From Chelydra serpentina (Eukaryota > Chordata > Testudines > Chelydridae), in the NCBI GenBank assembly GCA_037349315.1, contig JBAIAC010000265.1, positions 312,501 to 376,500 of the forward strand: a stretch of 64,000 bases of DNA, in the 5' to 3' direction. Position 1 is the first letter of the stretch; the number at the start of each line of letters is the position of its first letter. Made by a program: the position numbers and the translations under genes. The notes under the pieces were generated by a model. That model was not told the origin of the DNA and did no database searches. It saw nothing but the letters and a program-made list of their open reading frames with translations. Below are positions 51,201 to 62,424 of this stretch, piece after piece.

Positions 51201-54200
51201 GACTAGTGATTTCTGGGTGCCCAACTTCAGACGTGTGAAAGAGACCCAGAAAGTGCTAAGTACCTGCCCTCTGGAAATTGGGCCCTTTGCAGGTATCTCA
51301 AGTAGAGCATCCAAAATCACAGGTCACTTCTGGAAATCTTGTCCTGCCATCAGAGTGTGGCTCTAAACTGCTCGTGACAAGATTTTTAAGACAGGTCCAT
51401 ATTGTCAAGCGATTTGAGTCTACCTCTGTTGGAGTCTTTTCACTATCGTTAAGGTGCTGTGCAGAGAAGGGGCTGTTAGTATGGGAGCATGGGACCCTTA
51501 ATCCCGGAGTAAAAGGTCAAATGGCCATAAATTAAAAATTGGTTTTGTTATGTAAAAGCTAAATTGAAGCGAATCCCAATTCACCAGTTGGTAAGAACTG
51601 AGCTCCTGTTGCGTAGTCAGAAACAACTGACATCAGATGTACTGAAGCATGCAAAGGTCACAGTTAATAATGATAATTTTCACTCTCCTACAGCCCCTTC
51701 CTTACATCCGAGGACTAAAAGAGATTCACAAATCCTCGTGACACCCTATGAACTAGGTTTATCATAACTGTATAGATTGTGAAGCAGAGAGAGAGGAAGT
51801 GACTTGCCCCCAGGTATCAAAGGGACTCTAGTAGAGCAGGGACTGAGACTTTGGAATGCCAAGTCCCAGTCCTGTGCTTTACACATTACGCCCGTTTTTC
51901 CTCCGACAGTCTGCCAGGAGCGAATCTAGACTTTCCTTTACGTCCTCTCCCCTTGGCTGTGTCCTGCTTTGCAGCGCCCCTGCTCTTTCAGCACGGGGCT
52001 CCACACCCGCACAGCTCTGCCGACCCCCCTCAGTTGCAGGGAGCTGATCCCAAGGCTCTGCCACGCCTCACCTTCACTGTCATCATTGCTCTGTCTGCTG
52101 CTGCGGCCTGTCCCACGGCCGGTCCCCAAACGTGGGTTGCCCAGCTGCTCCTGTTCCTGCTGCTGCTGCTGCTGCTGCTGCCTACGAGCGATCTTCTTCA
52201 TCTGCCAGGAGAAGCAAGCAAGGCCCCACGTTTGCATTAAGGGTCTGGCTGGGGAAATGCGCTGCAGTTAACGCCCTGCTGGGCAGCTGCCTTTTCCCTC
52301 TGCAGTGAAGGAGCAGTGCAGATATTACACAGACACTCGTCCTGAAGCAGAGAGAGCCTCCTTAGGGTTTCATGTTGCCCCAATAGGCCCTGGGAAGCGC
52401 AGAACATCAGTGCAAAGTGCACACACCAGCCATGGCCTCAATCCACCCCTATGGGCCGCTGTCTGGGAGCAGGGTTTTTCACCAGCTCCACACAGGTTGG
52501 GGAGGCCCCCTGTGTAGGGGGGGATTCTCAGAGAGCTGTTTCTGCCCCGTTACACTGCCAGAACGGTGCAAAGGGCCACAGAGCTTGGTTCCGACGAGAG
52601 AAGCACTCACTCACCTTGGCTCTTTGATTCTGGAACCAGACCTGCACCACCCGGACCGTCAGGCCTGTCTCAGCTGCGAGGGTCTCTCTCACCTACCCAC
52701 AGAGGGGAGAGGAGTCGGAAAAGGCGGGTTAGGGCTTTGTTATATTGGGAAATGATCAACCCAGCTGGTGTTTAGAACAGTGTCCCTAACCTTGTGCACC
52801 CGACGGTCCCCTGCCCTTTCCAAATCCTTCCTAGAAACTCACACCTGCTGCAAAGCTACCCTGCTGCCTACAATGAGTCATGTTGACTAGTACATAAAGT
52901 GCCTACTCCTAACTTCTGTGTTTTTGTCTGTCCGAGGATTCTAAGTTCCTCCGAGAAGCTGTCCCTTCTCGAGAGTTTAGAAAATGGCTGGCACAGAAAA
53001 GTATCTAAAAGGAGGAATTTCTCACTCCCTGCAGGAAACTCTGCCTCCAAAGGGGAGGGTCCCCTAGCTCCTGTTTACCACTTCACTCCTGTCATTACTC
53101 TGAATTTACACTGTGAACCCCCCCAAGGTCGGCAACTTGTCTTTCTAGTCATCTGCACAGGACTATAAACACCTGACACTATCTGGAGGAGAAAGAGAAC
53201 AACAGAGGCTGTCTAGGAAAGGGCTCAGAGTGGGCCTAATTCACCTCGGGCTCGTGCCGCCATCCACACCAGTGGAAAGTGGATGTGAAACGCTCTCAGA
53301 TCAGAAGGCACCTACGTTGCACTGGTGTAAATGGCAGCACCAAATGCAGGGCAGGGGAACATCTGGCCCAGCGTGTGCATCTCCTCTCTAGCCGTCTGCC
53401 CTGAAATGGAAACGAGCCGGCGGCCAAGTCAGTGCACACAAAGAGAGTCAGCAAATAGCCGCGGTATATGCGCCACGCTGCTGCTGGGCCGGACGCACGC
53501 CAGAAGGGAACCTGGTCTCTCCCTTCCGGAGTCCGGCTCCCCTGTGGTGTGTTCCGGAAGCACTTGCTTTGCAGCCCAGCGGCGAGTGTAGAGGCAGCTC
53601 TCTGGGCTCTGAGGCCATGGGACTACAGGGGGGTTTACGGGCATAAAAGCCGGGCTGGGGACTCTGGCCCATGCAGTGAGGAAGCTCCCTCCTGCACTCT
53701 ACCTTTCTGCAGGGTTTGGAGGAAACCTCAAAGGAGGCCTTGAAAGCCCGTCGCTGCTGAGTGGTGAGGATGGTGCGTGGGCGCTTGGAGCGCTTGTGGT
53801 CCTTGCCTTCCTCGCTGCCTCTGCCGTGGGAGTGGCTGCCATCCTCATCCTCGCTTTTCACTGGAAGGGGAACCGTTAGCTGTCACTGCCACTGGCAGGC
53901 CTGGGCCTCTCTGGCTCAGCTGCTGTAGCCGCGAAGCCAGGAAATGTCCTCCCCTTTCGGGGCTTTGGTCCCTTACGTCCTCAGCAAGGGCCATGACCAT
54001 AAGGGCTCCTGTCCTGGGGTACGGTGCATAGGACCAGAGAGGCCCGTCTAGCCCAGTATTATTCCCCATTGGCTACCCCCCGATCAGACCAATGGGCCTT
54101 TCTAGCCCAGTATCCACCCACCCCTGACCCTTCAGTGTCCCCGCCATTCGCTCCCTCCCTGCCGCTCTGGATCAGACCAAGGGGCCATCGGTCTGGCCCA

Positions 54201-54700
54201 AGGTCCTGGCTCAGACAGTGGTCAGGGGACGGAGGCTTCAGAGGACACAGACTGGACCCCTCCATGGGCATCTCCCAATCTTACAGCCCCGTCCCCTGGG
54301 GACCAGGCAGTATCCCTGCAACACCCTACATTAGCAGTGCCGTGAACCCCAGGGCTGAGGGGGTTGGTCCCCGACCCCCTCAGTCCCAGCCCCATGAGGG
54401 GGTCCACCTGCCCCATCCCCTCCTTCCCCGTTGGCCCCAAGGATGCAGGTTCCCTGTGGCCCCTCACCAGACTCGGTGGGCGCAGGGCTGATGGCGCTCA
54501 GCATCTCCTTCTCCTTCTCGTAGTCGCTGCGGCACAGCAGCTGCCCCTCCTTGAGCACAAACTCGTCCCCGCGTTGCAGGCGCCGCTCGCACTCGCAGCA
54601 GAAGAAGCAGTGGACGTGGTAGACGTTCTCCAGCACCCGCATGATGAACTCAGACGGGGCGATCGCCTTCAGGCAGCTGCTGCACTTGGTCTGGAAGAGC
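48210..54700 (-). CDS. LMX1-family LIM-homeobox gene, third paralogue (3' six exons)
   Basis: Exons 5' to 3': 54700-54468 (LIM2), 53860-53703, 52692-52615, 52201-52072, 50947-50789, 48364-48210 (TGA). Phases are consistent, giving about 304 visible codons. LIM2 has all eight zinc ligands in C-X2-C-X18-H-X2-C-X2-C-X2-C-X18-C-X2-D spacing. The homeodomain spans two exons ([20 protein letters not shown], then [11 protein letters not shown]) with Gln50, Asn51 and Arg53. An eight-residue polyQ tract follows. The C-terminus keeps [16 protein letters not shown] and [17 protein letters not shown], both LMX1 signatures. The linker KSEDEDG resembles LMX1B, EEGKDHKR resembles LMX1A, and the segment between polyQ and QGLTPP matches neither. 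It is therefore a separate paralogue, perhaps what is annotated as LMX1A-like in some fishes. LMX1 proteins are sequence-specific transcription factors of dorsal neural tube, midbrain and limb. The LIM1 exon(s) and start codon are not in the window; a large intron before LIM2 is usual in the family. Confidence 0.92.
48500..49235. repeat. Minisatellite, 68-82 bp units, last intron of the LMX1-like gene
   Basis: The anchor GGGCTCTGGGAGGGAG recurs at about 48563, 48635, 48717, 48789, 48871, 48939, 49011, 49086 and 49154. Units alternate between about 72 and 82 bp, plus 68-bp variants, indicating a higher-order pattern. Three long overlapping plus-strand frames here are artefacts of the stop-poor G-rich unit. 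Confidence 0.9.
49600..50040. repeat. Minisatellite, about 39-bp units
   Basis: Unit GTTTCAGCCCCGCGGGAGG plus CGCCTGACGGGGTCTGGGG, about 11 copies with GCGGG/ACGGG and TCTGG/CTTGG variants. GGGGCTTGGGGTTTCAAGCCCC arms can fold back. Same intron as the previous array. Confidence 0.9.
52140..52195 (-). repeat. CAG repeat coding polyglutamine
   Basis: Eight consecutive Gln codons, followed by EQEQ, in the exon after the homeodomain. LMX1A and LMX1B also carry Gln-rich tracts at this point, so the tract is ancestral, but its length may vary. Confidence 0.85.
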
Positions 54701-55899
54701 CTGTGTGGCCAGGGAGGGAACAGAGCAGTCAGACGGGGCCTAGGGGGCAGCGGGGCTAGGAAGGACTCGGGGGGTAGGGGAGCTATGGGAAGTGCTGGGT
54801 GGATAGGGCTAACACCTAGATACCGGAGGGGTTTAAGGGTTCCCGGTTATGACTGGGGCTTCAGTGGTCAGAGCAGGGGCTCAGGGTGAGGGTTGTTCTC
54901 CTCTAGACACTGTCGATACGGACAGGCGCTGTGATGTCAGGGTGTAAACGCCCACATTGATAACCGGAGCGGGTGGAGCAGATGTACGAGGGGTCAGGAG
55001 TCCCACCCGTCGGGGGCTCTGCAGCAGCTGGGAAAGGCTCCAGTTCTCCCATGCGGCGGGGAGGACAGAAAAACCGCAGCATCGGGTGCTCTGGGGGCTG
55101 ACACAGGCCCAAGGCCACCGAGGCAGGGTTGGGCTGGGCCTGCCAGGTGCTCCCAAGTGAGTCCGGCTGTTCCAAACAGGGTGACAGAGAGCGAGTGAGT
55201 CCGGCTGTTCCGAACAGGGTGACAGAGAGCGAGTGGGTTCAGGTTACCAGCTCAGTGACCTGGTGAGGGGGAGGGGTGGGGGCGTGGGAAAGGGCCCAGG
55301 GAAGCACCACAAAGTAGAATCTGGAAACCAGGGGACAGGTCACCAGCCGGTATAAAAGCCGTTGGTGGAGTCAAAGGAGCTGTGCCCACTGACCTTCGCT
55401 AAGGATCCGGCCCAACAGGTGTCAGAAATAACCCCTAGATGGGTAGTGGTTTCTCTGGGCTTGGTCCTGGCCCACGCTGCCCTGACGAACGCTGCTTTTA
55501 TTTCTGACTTCCCCAGCTAACTCTGCAAGGAACAGGGCCTGCCCAGCCTTTGAACCCCCTGTGGAGTCAGTTCCCTCGCTGCCCTCCTGGGGCTGGCTGA
55601 GCTGTCCCAAGGGCCTCTTCTGCTCTTGAATGAACGTTGCTGGAGGCTCATTCAGGGCCGATATATCTCACTCTGTTCAGGCCAGTGGAGTCAATGAATG
55701 CAGCCTGAGGTCAGAGAAGCCCCCAGGGACCATGGTGCCCGGCTCAGTCTGTTAGTGTGGTCTCAGCAGGTAGGGCTTCCTTCGAGACCCCTAAACTCAT
55801 TTTAATAACGTAGTCCCCGGGGACTGTACGGATCCGGCATGGGGAACCCGGGAGGAGGCTGTTTGTGCCCCTTGCGGCGTCCTGAGAGAAATAAACACG

Positions 55900-56130
55900 C
55901 GCCGAGTGCTCGGCGTTCAGAGCAGATGGTTCTGATGAAGTAATTTGGGATCTAAACAAATGTGAGCACGGTGGCTGCCGGCTGACAGCTTCTATTTAGC
56001 CACTTGACAAGAGAAAGTAATAAAATGGGGATTAATTAGGCTGTTGTTTAAACACACAGGATCTTCCCCACCAGCAGGGAACTCATAAACTGGGATTGAG
56101 AACAAGACTGGGTTAATCCTCCTGGCAAAC
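55900..56130. promoter_or_regulatory. Candidate intronic enhancer of the LMX1-like gene
   Basis: Dense core motifs: GGGGATTAATTAGG (about 56027-56040, bicoid plus TAATTA homeodomain sites), TGTTGTTTAAAC (56042-56053, forkhead-like) and CACTTGAC (E-box-like, about 56001). Low CpG and no repeat signature. Candidate by motif density only. Confidence 0.3.
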
Positions 56131-56269
56131 TCTGCGGCGCGGGATGGAGAGGATTACAGGGGAGAGCTCATCCCTTCCAAATACCACCATGGAGCTGCAC
56201 TGCACAATCGCCTGAAGTGGTTGGGACATTCCAACTGGAGCCGCGTGGGATTTCTTGCTCTCTCTCCTT

Positions 56270-56297
56270 CTCTGTCTGTCTGTCTGTCTGTCTCTGT
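56270..56297 (+). repeat. (GTCT)n microsatellite
   Basis: Uninterrupted run of CTGT/GTCT tetranucleotides, about six copies, in the intron upstream of LIM2. Confidence 0.85.
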
Positions 56298-56644
56298 TCC
56301 TCTCCATCTCTCTCCGCATCCCCCCCCAGCCCCTGTCTTTTTGTGATGCATGTTTTACTTTAAAACACTGAGTTTGAAATGGACGTTCCGCATAAAGAAA
56401 AAAGCTGCCACTGAGTCATGTATTTAAAACCCAAACCCGGACCCAGGCACTGCCCCAAGGGAGCAGGTGGGCTGCGTGCCCCATGCACAGCCCCAGAGGT
56501 GGGCTGCATACAAATCTGATCCTCTCTGACACCAGCACCCGTGTGGCAGGCGGAGGTGGAAAGACAAAGTAAACCCTTCCGTGTTAACTGTGATCAGTTA
56601 CAAGAATGTGACTTATTACCGAGTAACTAGTTATTTATGTTCCT

Positions 56645-56870
56645 AGACTTTCAGCCCGGAAGGGACCTTATTGTTCATGTAGTCTGACGCCCTGCATGGC
56701 ACGGGCCAGACAATTTCACCCCAGGCTTGCTGCAATGGTCTGTGGTTAGGCCAGAGCCTCTCTCTTAGAAAGACACCCAGTCTCCATTTATAGACTCCAA
56801 GTGAGAGAGAATCCACCACATCCCTTTGGACACTGTTCCAATGGCTAATTACCAGCTAATTACTTATTAT
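56645..56870 (-). repeat. Old CR1-like fragment
   Basis: GGAAGGGACCTTATTG, CATGTAGTCTGACGCCCTGC and CCAATGGCTAATTACC are diverged versions of the 3' region of CR1-type elements read on the minus strand. Confidence 0.5.
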
Positions 56871-59129
56871 CCCGTTTGCATTTGTCGAGCTGCAGAGACC
56901 AGCCACTGGATCGTGTTATCCCTTTGTTTGCTGAAGAGTGCGCTAGTACTGGTTGTGGTAACTGTAAAAAGGCAGAGCATGCGACATTGAACATTCCCAG
57001 CCCCTCGTCTGGAATTAGATCTCCATCCAAACTATCCTGACTATTACACGCAAAGGCTCTCCACTGTCTCCTTGGTTTGCAGAATTTCCCTCCTAGGCAT
57101 GGGACTAATTTTTGTATGTGCCACACTTGAGACCAAATCCCCATGACACGAAGATTCTTGGGTCTTTAGAGAGACTGGTCCCATGGATCATGTTTAGTCT
57201 CAGCTACAGCAGCAGGTCCAGTCATGCTCCCGTAACATGCCCCAACCCTACCATTCTTGTGCATCCAGACATGCGGGCTTTTAGAAGGCGAGGGATGGGT
57301 CCGGCATGTGGCTAGAGCTACAGACATAACAGTTGAAATTTTAGGAATTCAGGAATTATTAGGAATATAAGCCACTCTGCAGGATAGCTCTCCCTCCTGA
57401 CTCCCAGTCCAAAGCGGGGATCCTGCCCTGAAAGAGGGTTTAGTTCTTGTACAAAATCCTTAAATACTTACCCTGACAGCTATGGAAATTTCCATTATCC
57501 AGAGAAATATCTAAGCTATTTTTAGTCCTTATTCCTTCCATGCCTTTGAACTCAATGATATGCCGTGGCAATGAGTTCAGTGGGCTAATTGTTCAGTATT
57601 GCTTGGGAGAGGCAGGGAAAGGGAGACTTCCCAACATAAAACTTGCTTTGGGCTTGATCCTGCACAGGACAGGGTCTGGTAGAGATAAGCACAAGGTCAG
57701 GTGAATGTCCTGAGTGTGCAAAGGCACATGTGTTTGTGTGCGTGCACTGGCTTTAAATGTGAAAGCTGTGAGAAGTACTAGGTGGAGCAAAGATACCTGG
57801 AAACAGATGTCAGAACTGTGAGAAGAGGCCTGCCTGTCCCCAGATCCCCTAAAGGTGCAAGCTGACTAGCCCCTTTACCCTACTGCTATTAGAACGAGGC
57901 AGTGAGCGAGTCTTGTCTAAAGACTCCTTCAGCTGCTGGCCATCTCACCTGGATTTCACAGGATGGGCTTCCCAACGGTGATATGTTGAGGGATGCGCAG
58001 CTGATGTAACATAACTCAATCTCACACACGCACTATGAGCCCCGCACCCTCCCTCTCCCAAGATAAGCCCTGAAAACAAATCTGCTCTGCTTTGTACTAA
58101 TTGAAGAAAACATTCAGCAAGCAGCTCATAAACACGGTGTCAGCTCGCATTACACAAAATTAAAATTCTCAGCCCCTCCAACACTAGGAATTCCTAAAGA
58201 GGCCGGTTTTAATATCGCCTGAATCCATTTAAGTCAAGGTAATATTGTTTGGGTTGTCATAGGAACAGAATACATCTCCCTTGCAGCCAGGATTCCGAGA
58301 GGAGGGAAGGGCGGCTGCGGTGGGAACATGGTTGCATGGTGTCTGAATGCAGCTGCCCTGGGAAGCCACATGGGGGGATGTTGCAGATACTAATAGGGCT
58401 TCCAGGTTCATTACTTGAAGTGAACTTAGCACCAGCAAAGATGCTGGATTGACAGCCCTGGGTGTGTCGACAGAGAGGGGACAGCCCAGGAAGCTGCAGT
58501 GAGAGCTTCCCATCCACTGTGAACATCTCTCAGCTCCTTTGGAAGAACGCACCGAGTACGAGGAGTGAGTTTAGACCTCGTGGTCCAGTCAGTCCTTGGG
58601 CTCTCTGCTGAGGCAGCCAACGAGGAAGCAGCATGATGCTAATTGTGGTAGTGCCCACTTGTTCAACAACCAAATTGTTTCACATGCCCCAGGGCACAAA
58701 CCGGCATTCAGATCATAACAGCTTTCATCCACTACTGATCTGGGACCACATTTGGATTAGTCACCTGCAGGCAGAAGGCTCAATGTCCCATTTCCAGTCC
58801 TCTAAGCCAGCCTGTCCCCCCCCACCCCCGTTTTCTATCACTCTGAAACTACGGGGACAGGTCCATTAGCCGTTGAGGCCGTACTACAATCAAACTCCCA
58901 GAAAGAAGGCCGATGTGTTAGATGGGTCCTACCCACCCATGAGAGGTCCGTCTTTTTCTCATACTTTGGCAATGCTCATGCAGCTAGTCATGCCAAAAAG
59001 TCTCATTGAAGAAGTATTACTGTGATGCCGGGTAGGTAGCTGGTGTGCAGAGACCACTGCCCATCACGCCGACAAATATTGTCTCCTTGTTTCTTTGTAC
59101 TCCCTGCCTGTATTCACCCTGTTGTTTCT

Positions 59130-59280
59130 TATTTTATATTGTAAGTTCCTTGGGGCAGGAACCGTCTTTTTGTTCTATGTTTGTACAGCACCTAGGCACA
59201 ATTGGGGTCCTGGTTTGTGACTCGGGTTCCTACGTGCTACAACAACACAAATCATAAACAACAATAATGAATTGAACTGA
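59130..59280 (+). repeat. Old amniote SINE-like repeat
   Basis: TGTAAGTTCCTTGGGGCAGG, TTTGTACAGCACCTAG and CACAATTGGGGTCCTGG are phrases shared by a widespread amniote repeat; the class is uncertain. Confidence 0.5.
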
Positions 59281-59746
59281 CAATTGGCATGAGGTTGTAT
59301 GTTTGTGTGAAAGCCCCATGACAGCAGCCAGCAGCTACATAAACCTCATGCTTTGCTGCACTTCTCGAAAACGCATAAAGGAATTCAACGTTGGATTATG
59401 TTTGCACGTTGCTTAGCAGACAAAAGCGTTGTTCCCGCTGCATTTGGTCACTAGCAGGGAACAGAAGTTTTTCAAGTCAAACGTTTCCACTGCAGCTTTG
59501 ATCTCAGCTGGAATCAGAGGCCAACAGGTTGAGAAGAAAAATGCGGTGTCTTCAGATTTGGACCCAAACTTCAACTTTCCTCTCTAAACTCCATAATGAC
59601 CCCTCCACTGAGTGATGGGCCTGTGTGGGGAGAGCGAGAGACAGGGACAGAGGCAGTCACTGCTAACTGTTCAGGTAGTCTGAGCAGGTGTATTAATTCA
59701 CCAGCTGTCACAGTTCAGAGTGAGCTGTACCTCTGATCCCTCAGTC

Positions 59747-59882
59747 AGAGTATGTCTACACAGCAATTGTAAGTGTGATTGCAGCATGTTTAGACGTACT
59801 TGACCTAGCTTTGATCTAGCTAGCTCAGGTATGTCTATACATGATACAATCACATCTCCTGATTGCAGTGTAGACACGCCTT
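59747..59882. mobile_element. MITE (136 bp)
   Basis: Inverted ends GTATGTCTACAC and GTGTAGACACGC, flanked by TCAGTC on both sides (59741-59746 and 59883-59888). It is probably inserted in a larger repeat (about 59690-60320) that includes ATGACACCACAACAAAGC. Confidence 0.6.
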
Positions 59883-61119
59883 TCAGTCTCTTCATAGGCA
59901 CCCTTTCCAGTGACCGGCCTGGTGCCTGCACTTCTCTCAGTGATTCCCCCCACTTTTAGACTGGGTCTCCAGGCCACAGCACCCTTGTTTACCAGCCATG
60001 TTTCCTTGGCAGGTCCAACGGAGTTTGACCCCTTCTAAAGACTCCCCTTTGGGAGCTGTGGCCAGGAGGTAAATGCAATGACACCACAACAAAGCATTGT
60101 TTATTTTATCCATAGGAATATAGCAACCAGAGAGAAAAGGATTAAACCAACAAAAGGGCGACAGACTGAGGTGGGCTTGATTTAGCTCTGATACCCTATC
60201 TCTTCTGAGGACTGGGTTACCATCTGCATCACTGCAGACCCTGCCTCTGGGTTGCTGTCTTAAGGTTTCCTGCTTGACGGGCCCTGTCCCTTTCCCTTTT
60301 AGAGACAAAACAAAAGACCTTGACACTTGTCTTGTCCATTAAGCACCAGTAAGGAGGCTATCTACAGCCATCGATCTCAGTTCCCACAGTGTGCAAAAGC
60401 CACCCGGGACTGAATTAACTCTGCAGCCATGTCGCAGACAGCATGGTAGTAATCAAGTAGACAGAGGCACCTAACATTTGTAAAGTTAATACCGATATCT
60501 ATCACCTTCTTCATACCTGCTCCACCTGCATCACATTAATTCATTCTACAAAGGGTGGAATTTGTGTTTCCTGCTGGAAAAGGAGCCGTGTTAAAGGGGC
60601 CTGGAGGAGAGGCTCTGCTCTGTGGAACAAGTGTCTGCGGATGGTGGTCAGGGAAGCTGGCTCATACGTGGGGAAATCTGCTCTGAAGAGCTATGTGGAA
60701 CAAGCCCCTGGGGCAGGCAGAGTGTCTGCTCACAGTTTAGCAGCAAGAGAGGCAGATCTGGGATGGTAGGCCTGACGCAGCCGTGTCCTCACACCTACTC
60801 TGCACCACTCTACGGCGGGAAGCAGCACAGACAGGGGCCAGTGCTGCTGGCAAAACAGGAGGTTGGTAAATTGCCTCTAGGTACACCTGTACCAGGCAGC
60901 AGCTGTACCATCCAGACAAGGACAAAGACACACCAGGCCCCGGAATGCTGCTGTCCGACAGCTCAACCCTGCACTTTGTGGGCTGGGCAGACGTCAGCGG
61001 CTGAGCGGGCTGTCACTGTGCAGTTGAGAGCTATCGCCGAGAGAGCAGCCCCCTGGGAAAGCATGGGTGGCAGAGTCACCTATTAACATGCTACAGTGCA
61101 GCACTGGGCCCCACCGCAG

Positions 61120-61450
61120 GACCACAGGAATTGCCAGACGGGATCAGACCCATGGCCCATCTAGCCCAGAGTCATCTCCAGTAACGGCCAGCACCAGTTG
61201 CTTCAGAGGAAGGTGCGGGAAACCCTTCAGGAGCTACAATGAGGGTCATCTGCTCCCCATTAAGGTCTCCTCCTGACCACTAATCGTTAGAGATTGGCCT
61301 AAGCTTTCATGCATGAGGTTTTGTATCCCTATGAAAATACCTGTTAGCATTAATCATTGTAAGTCTGGATAGTCTCGTTATCCTTAGAAATGCCCACTGC
61401 TCACATCTTGTGGCAATGAGTTCCGCAGCCTAATTACTTCCTGTATGACA
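61120..61450 (-). repeat. Old CR1-like fragment
   Basis: GGGATCAGACCCATGGCCCA, TCTAGCCCAGAGTCATCTCC, CCAGCACCAGTTGCTTCAGA and GGCAATGAGTTCCGCAGCCT match the plan of CR1 3' regions but are strongly diverged. Confidence 0.55.
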
Positions 61451-62243
61451 AATGATTTCCTTTCATCAGTTGTGGATTGGCCACCCACGGCTTATACTTC
61501 AGTTACCAAAGTGTGCAGTGTATATGATCGCTGGGTGGAACTCAAGAGACCCCATTGGAGAGGCATCATCTTCCCCACATGCAGTTATCATTCTGCCTTT
61601 GTTCCCAAAGTAAAATCCTCCACGGAGCTATGTTGTGTGTCATTTGCAAGAGCTTAGAACCCTGAGACCCAGCATCCCCTGCCGGCTGCTGTCACTCACC
61701 CTCACACTGGGTGCAACACACTGCTTTACAGAGGCCCTATGCACTGGACTTAAGTGGCACTTAACTGGTGCACAGGGATGAGTTTCGCTCACCACAAGGT
61801 GTAGATCTGGTTGCATTCTGCATTCCCGTTTTCCTTCAACCAATCAACATCTGCTTCTGCAGCGCAGAGCTGCCCCATCCCCACCCTTTACCACTGGCAT
61901 TTGAATGAAAGGCAAACTGTTCAGTCACTGAAACAGCTGCGAGAGACTTGGAGTTTAACTCATTTTCCCTAGGAAGTTTAGCAAAAATTTCTAACCATGC
62001 CATGGTAGGGGAAAGGGGTGACTGTTGCAAAAAAGCATGGAAGTTGGATGCTAGAGAGAGACACCCCCCCGCCCCCAGCTGCAGATTTCACACACCCTAG
62101 AGTTCAGGGGTGCTTTTGTTTGGGTATTTGGTCCGAGTTCCCTCTAGTCATCTCTTTTGAACTGCACAGGTCCCAGAAAAGTCTGAGATCTTGTTTCTAT
62201 TTCCTTCTCTGGCAGGTCACTGATACGGTTTGCCGCGTCAACA

Positions 62244-62424
62244 TAGAATCATAGAATATCAGGGTTGGAAGGGACCTCAGGAGGTCATCTAGTCCAACCC
62301 CCTGCTCAAAGCAGGACCAATCCCCAATTTTTGCCCCAGATCCCCAAATGGCCCCCTCAAGGATTGAACTCACAACCCTAGGTTTAGCAGGCCAATGCTC
62401 AAACCACTGAGCTATCCCTCCCCA
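62244..62424 (-). mobile_element. tRNA-derived SINE, tortoise Pol III (Cry I) type
   Basis: The reverse complement starts GGGGAGGGATAGCTCAGTGG (box A), carries GGTTGTGAGTTCAATCC (box B) and ends in the GGTCCCTTCCAACCCTGATA and TTCTATGATTCTATG tail shared with CR1. It is closer to full-length consensus than the copy at 1341. Confidence 0.9.

Noticed and set aside
48210..54700. Calling the LIM-homeobox gene LMX1A or LMX1B.
   Set aside because: Homeodomain identity cannot separate them, the linkers mix both, and the synteny (MVB12A/ATP13A1) is that of neither gene.
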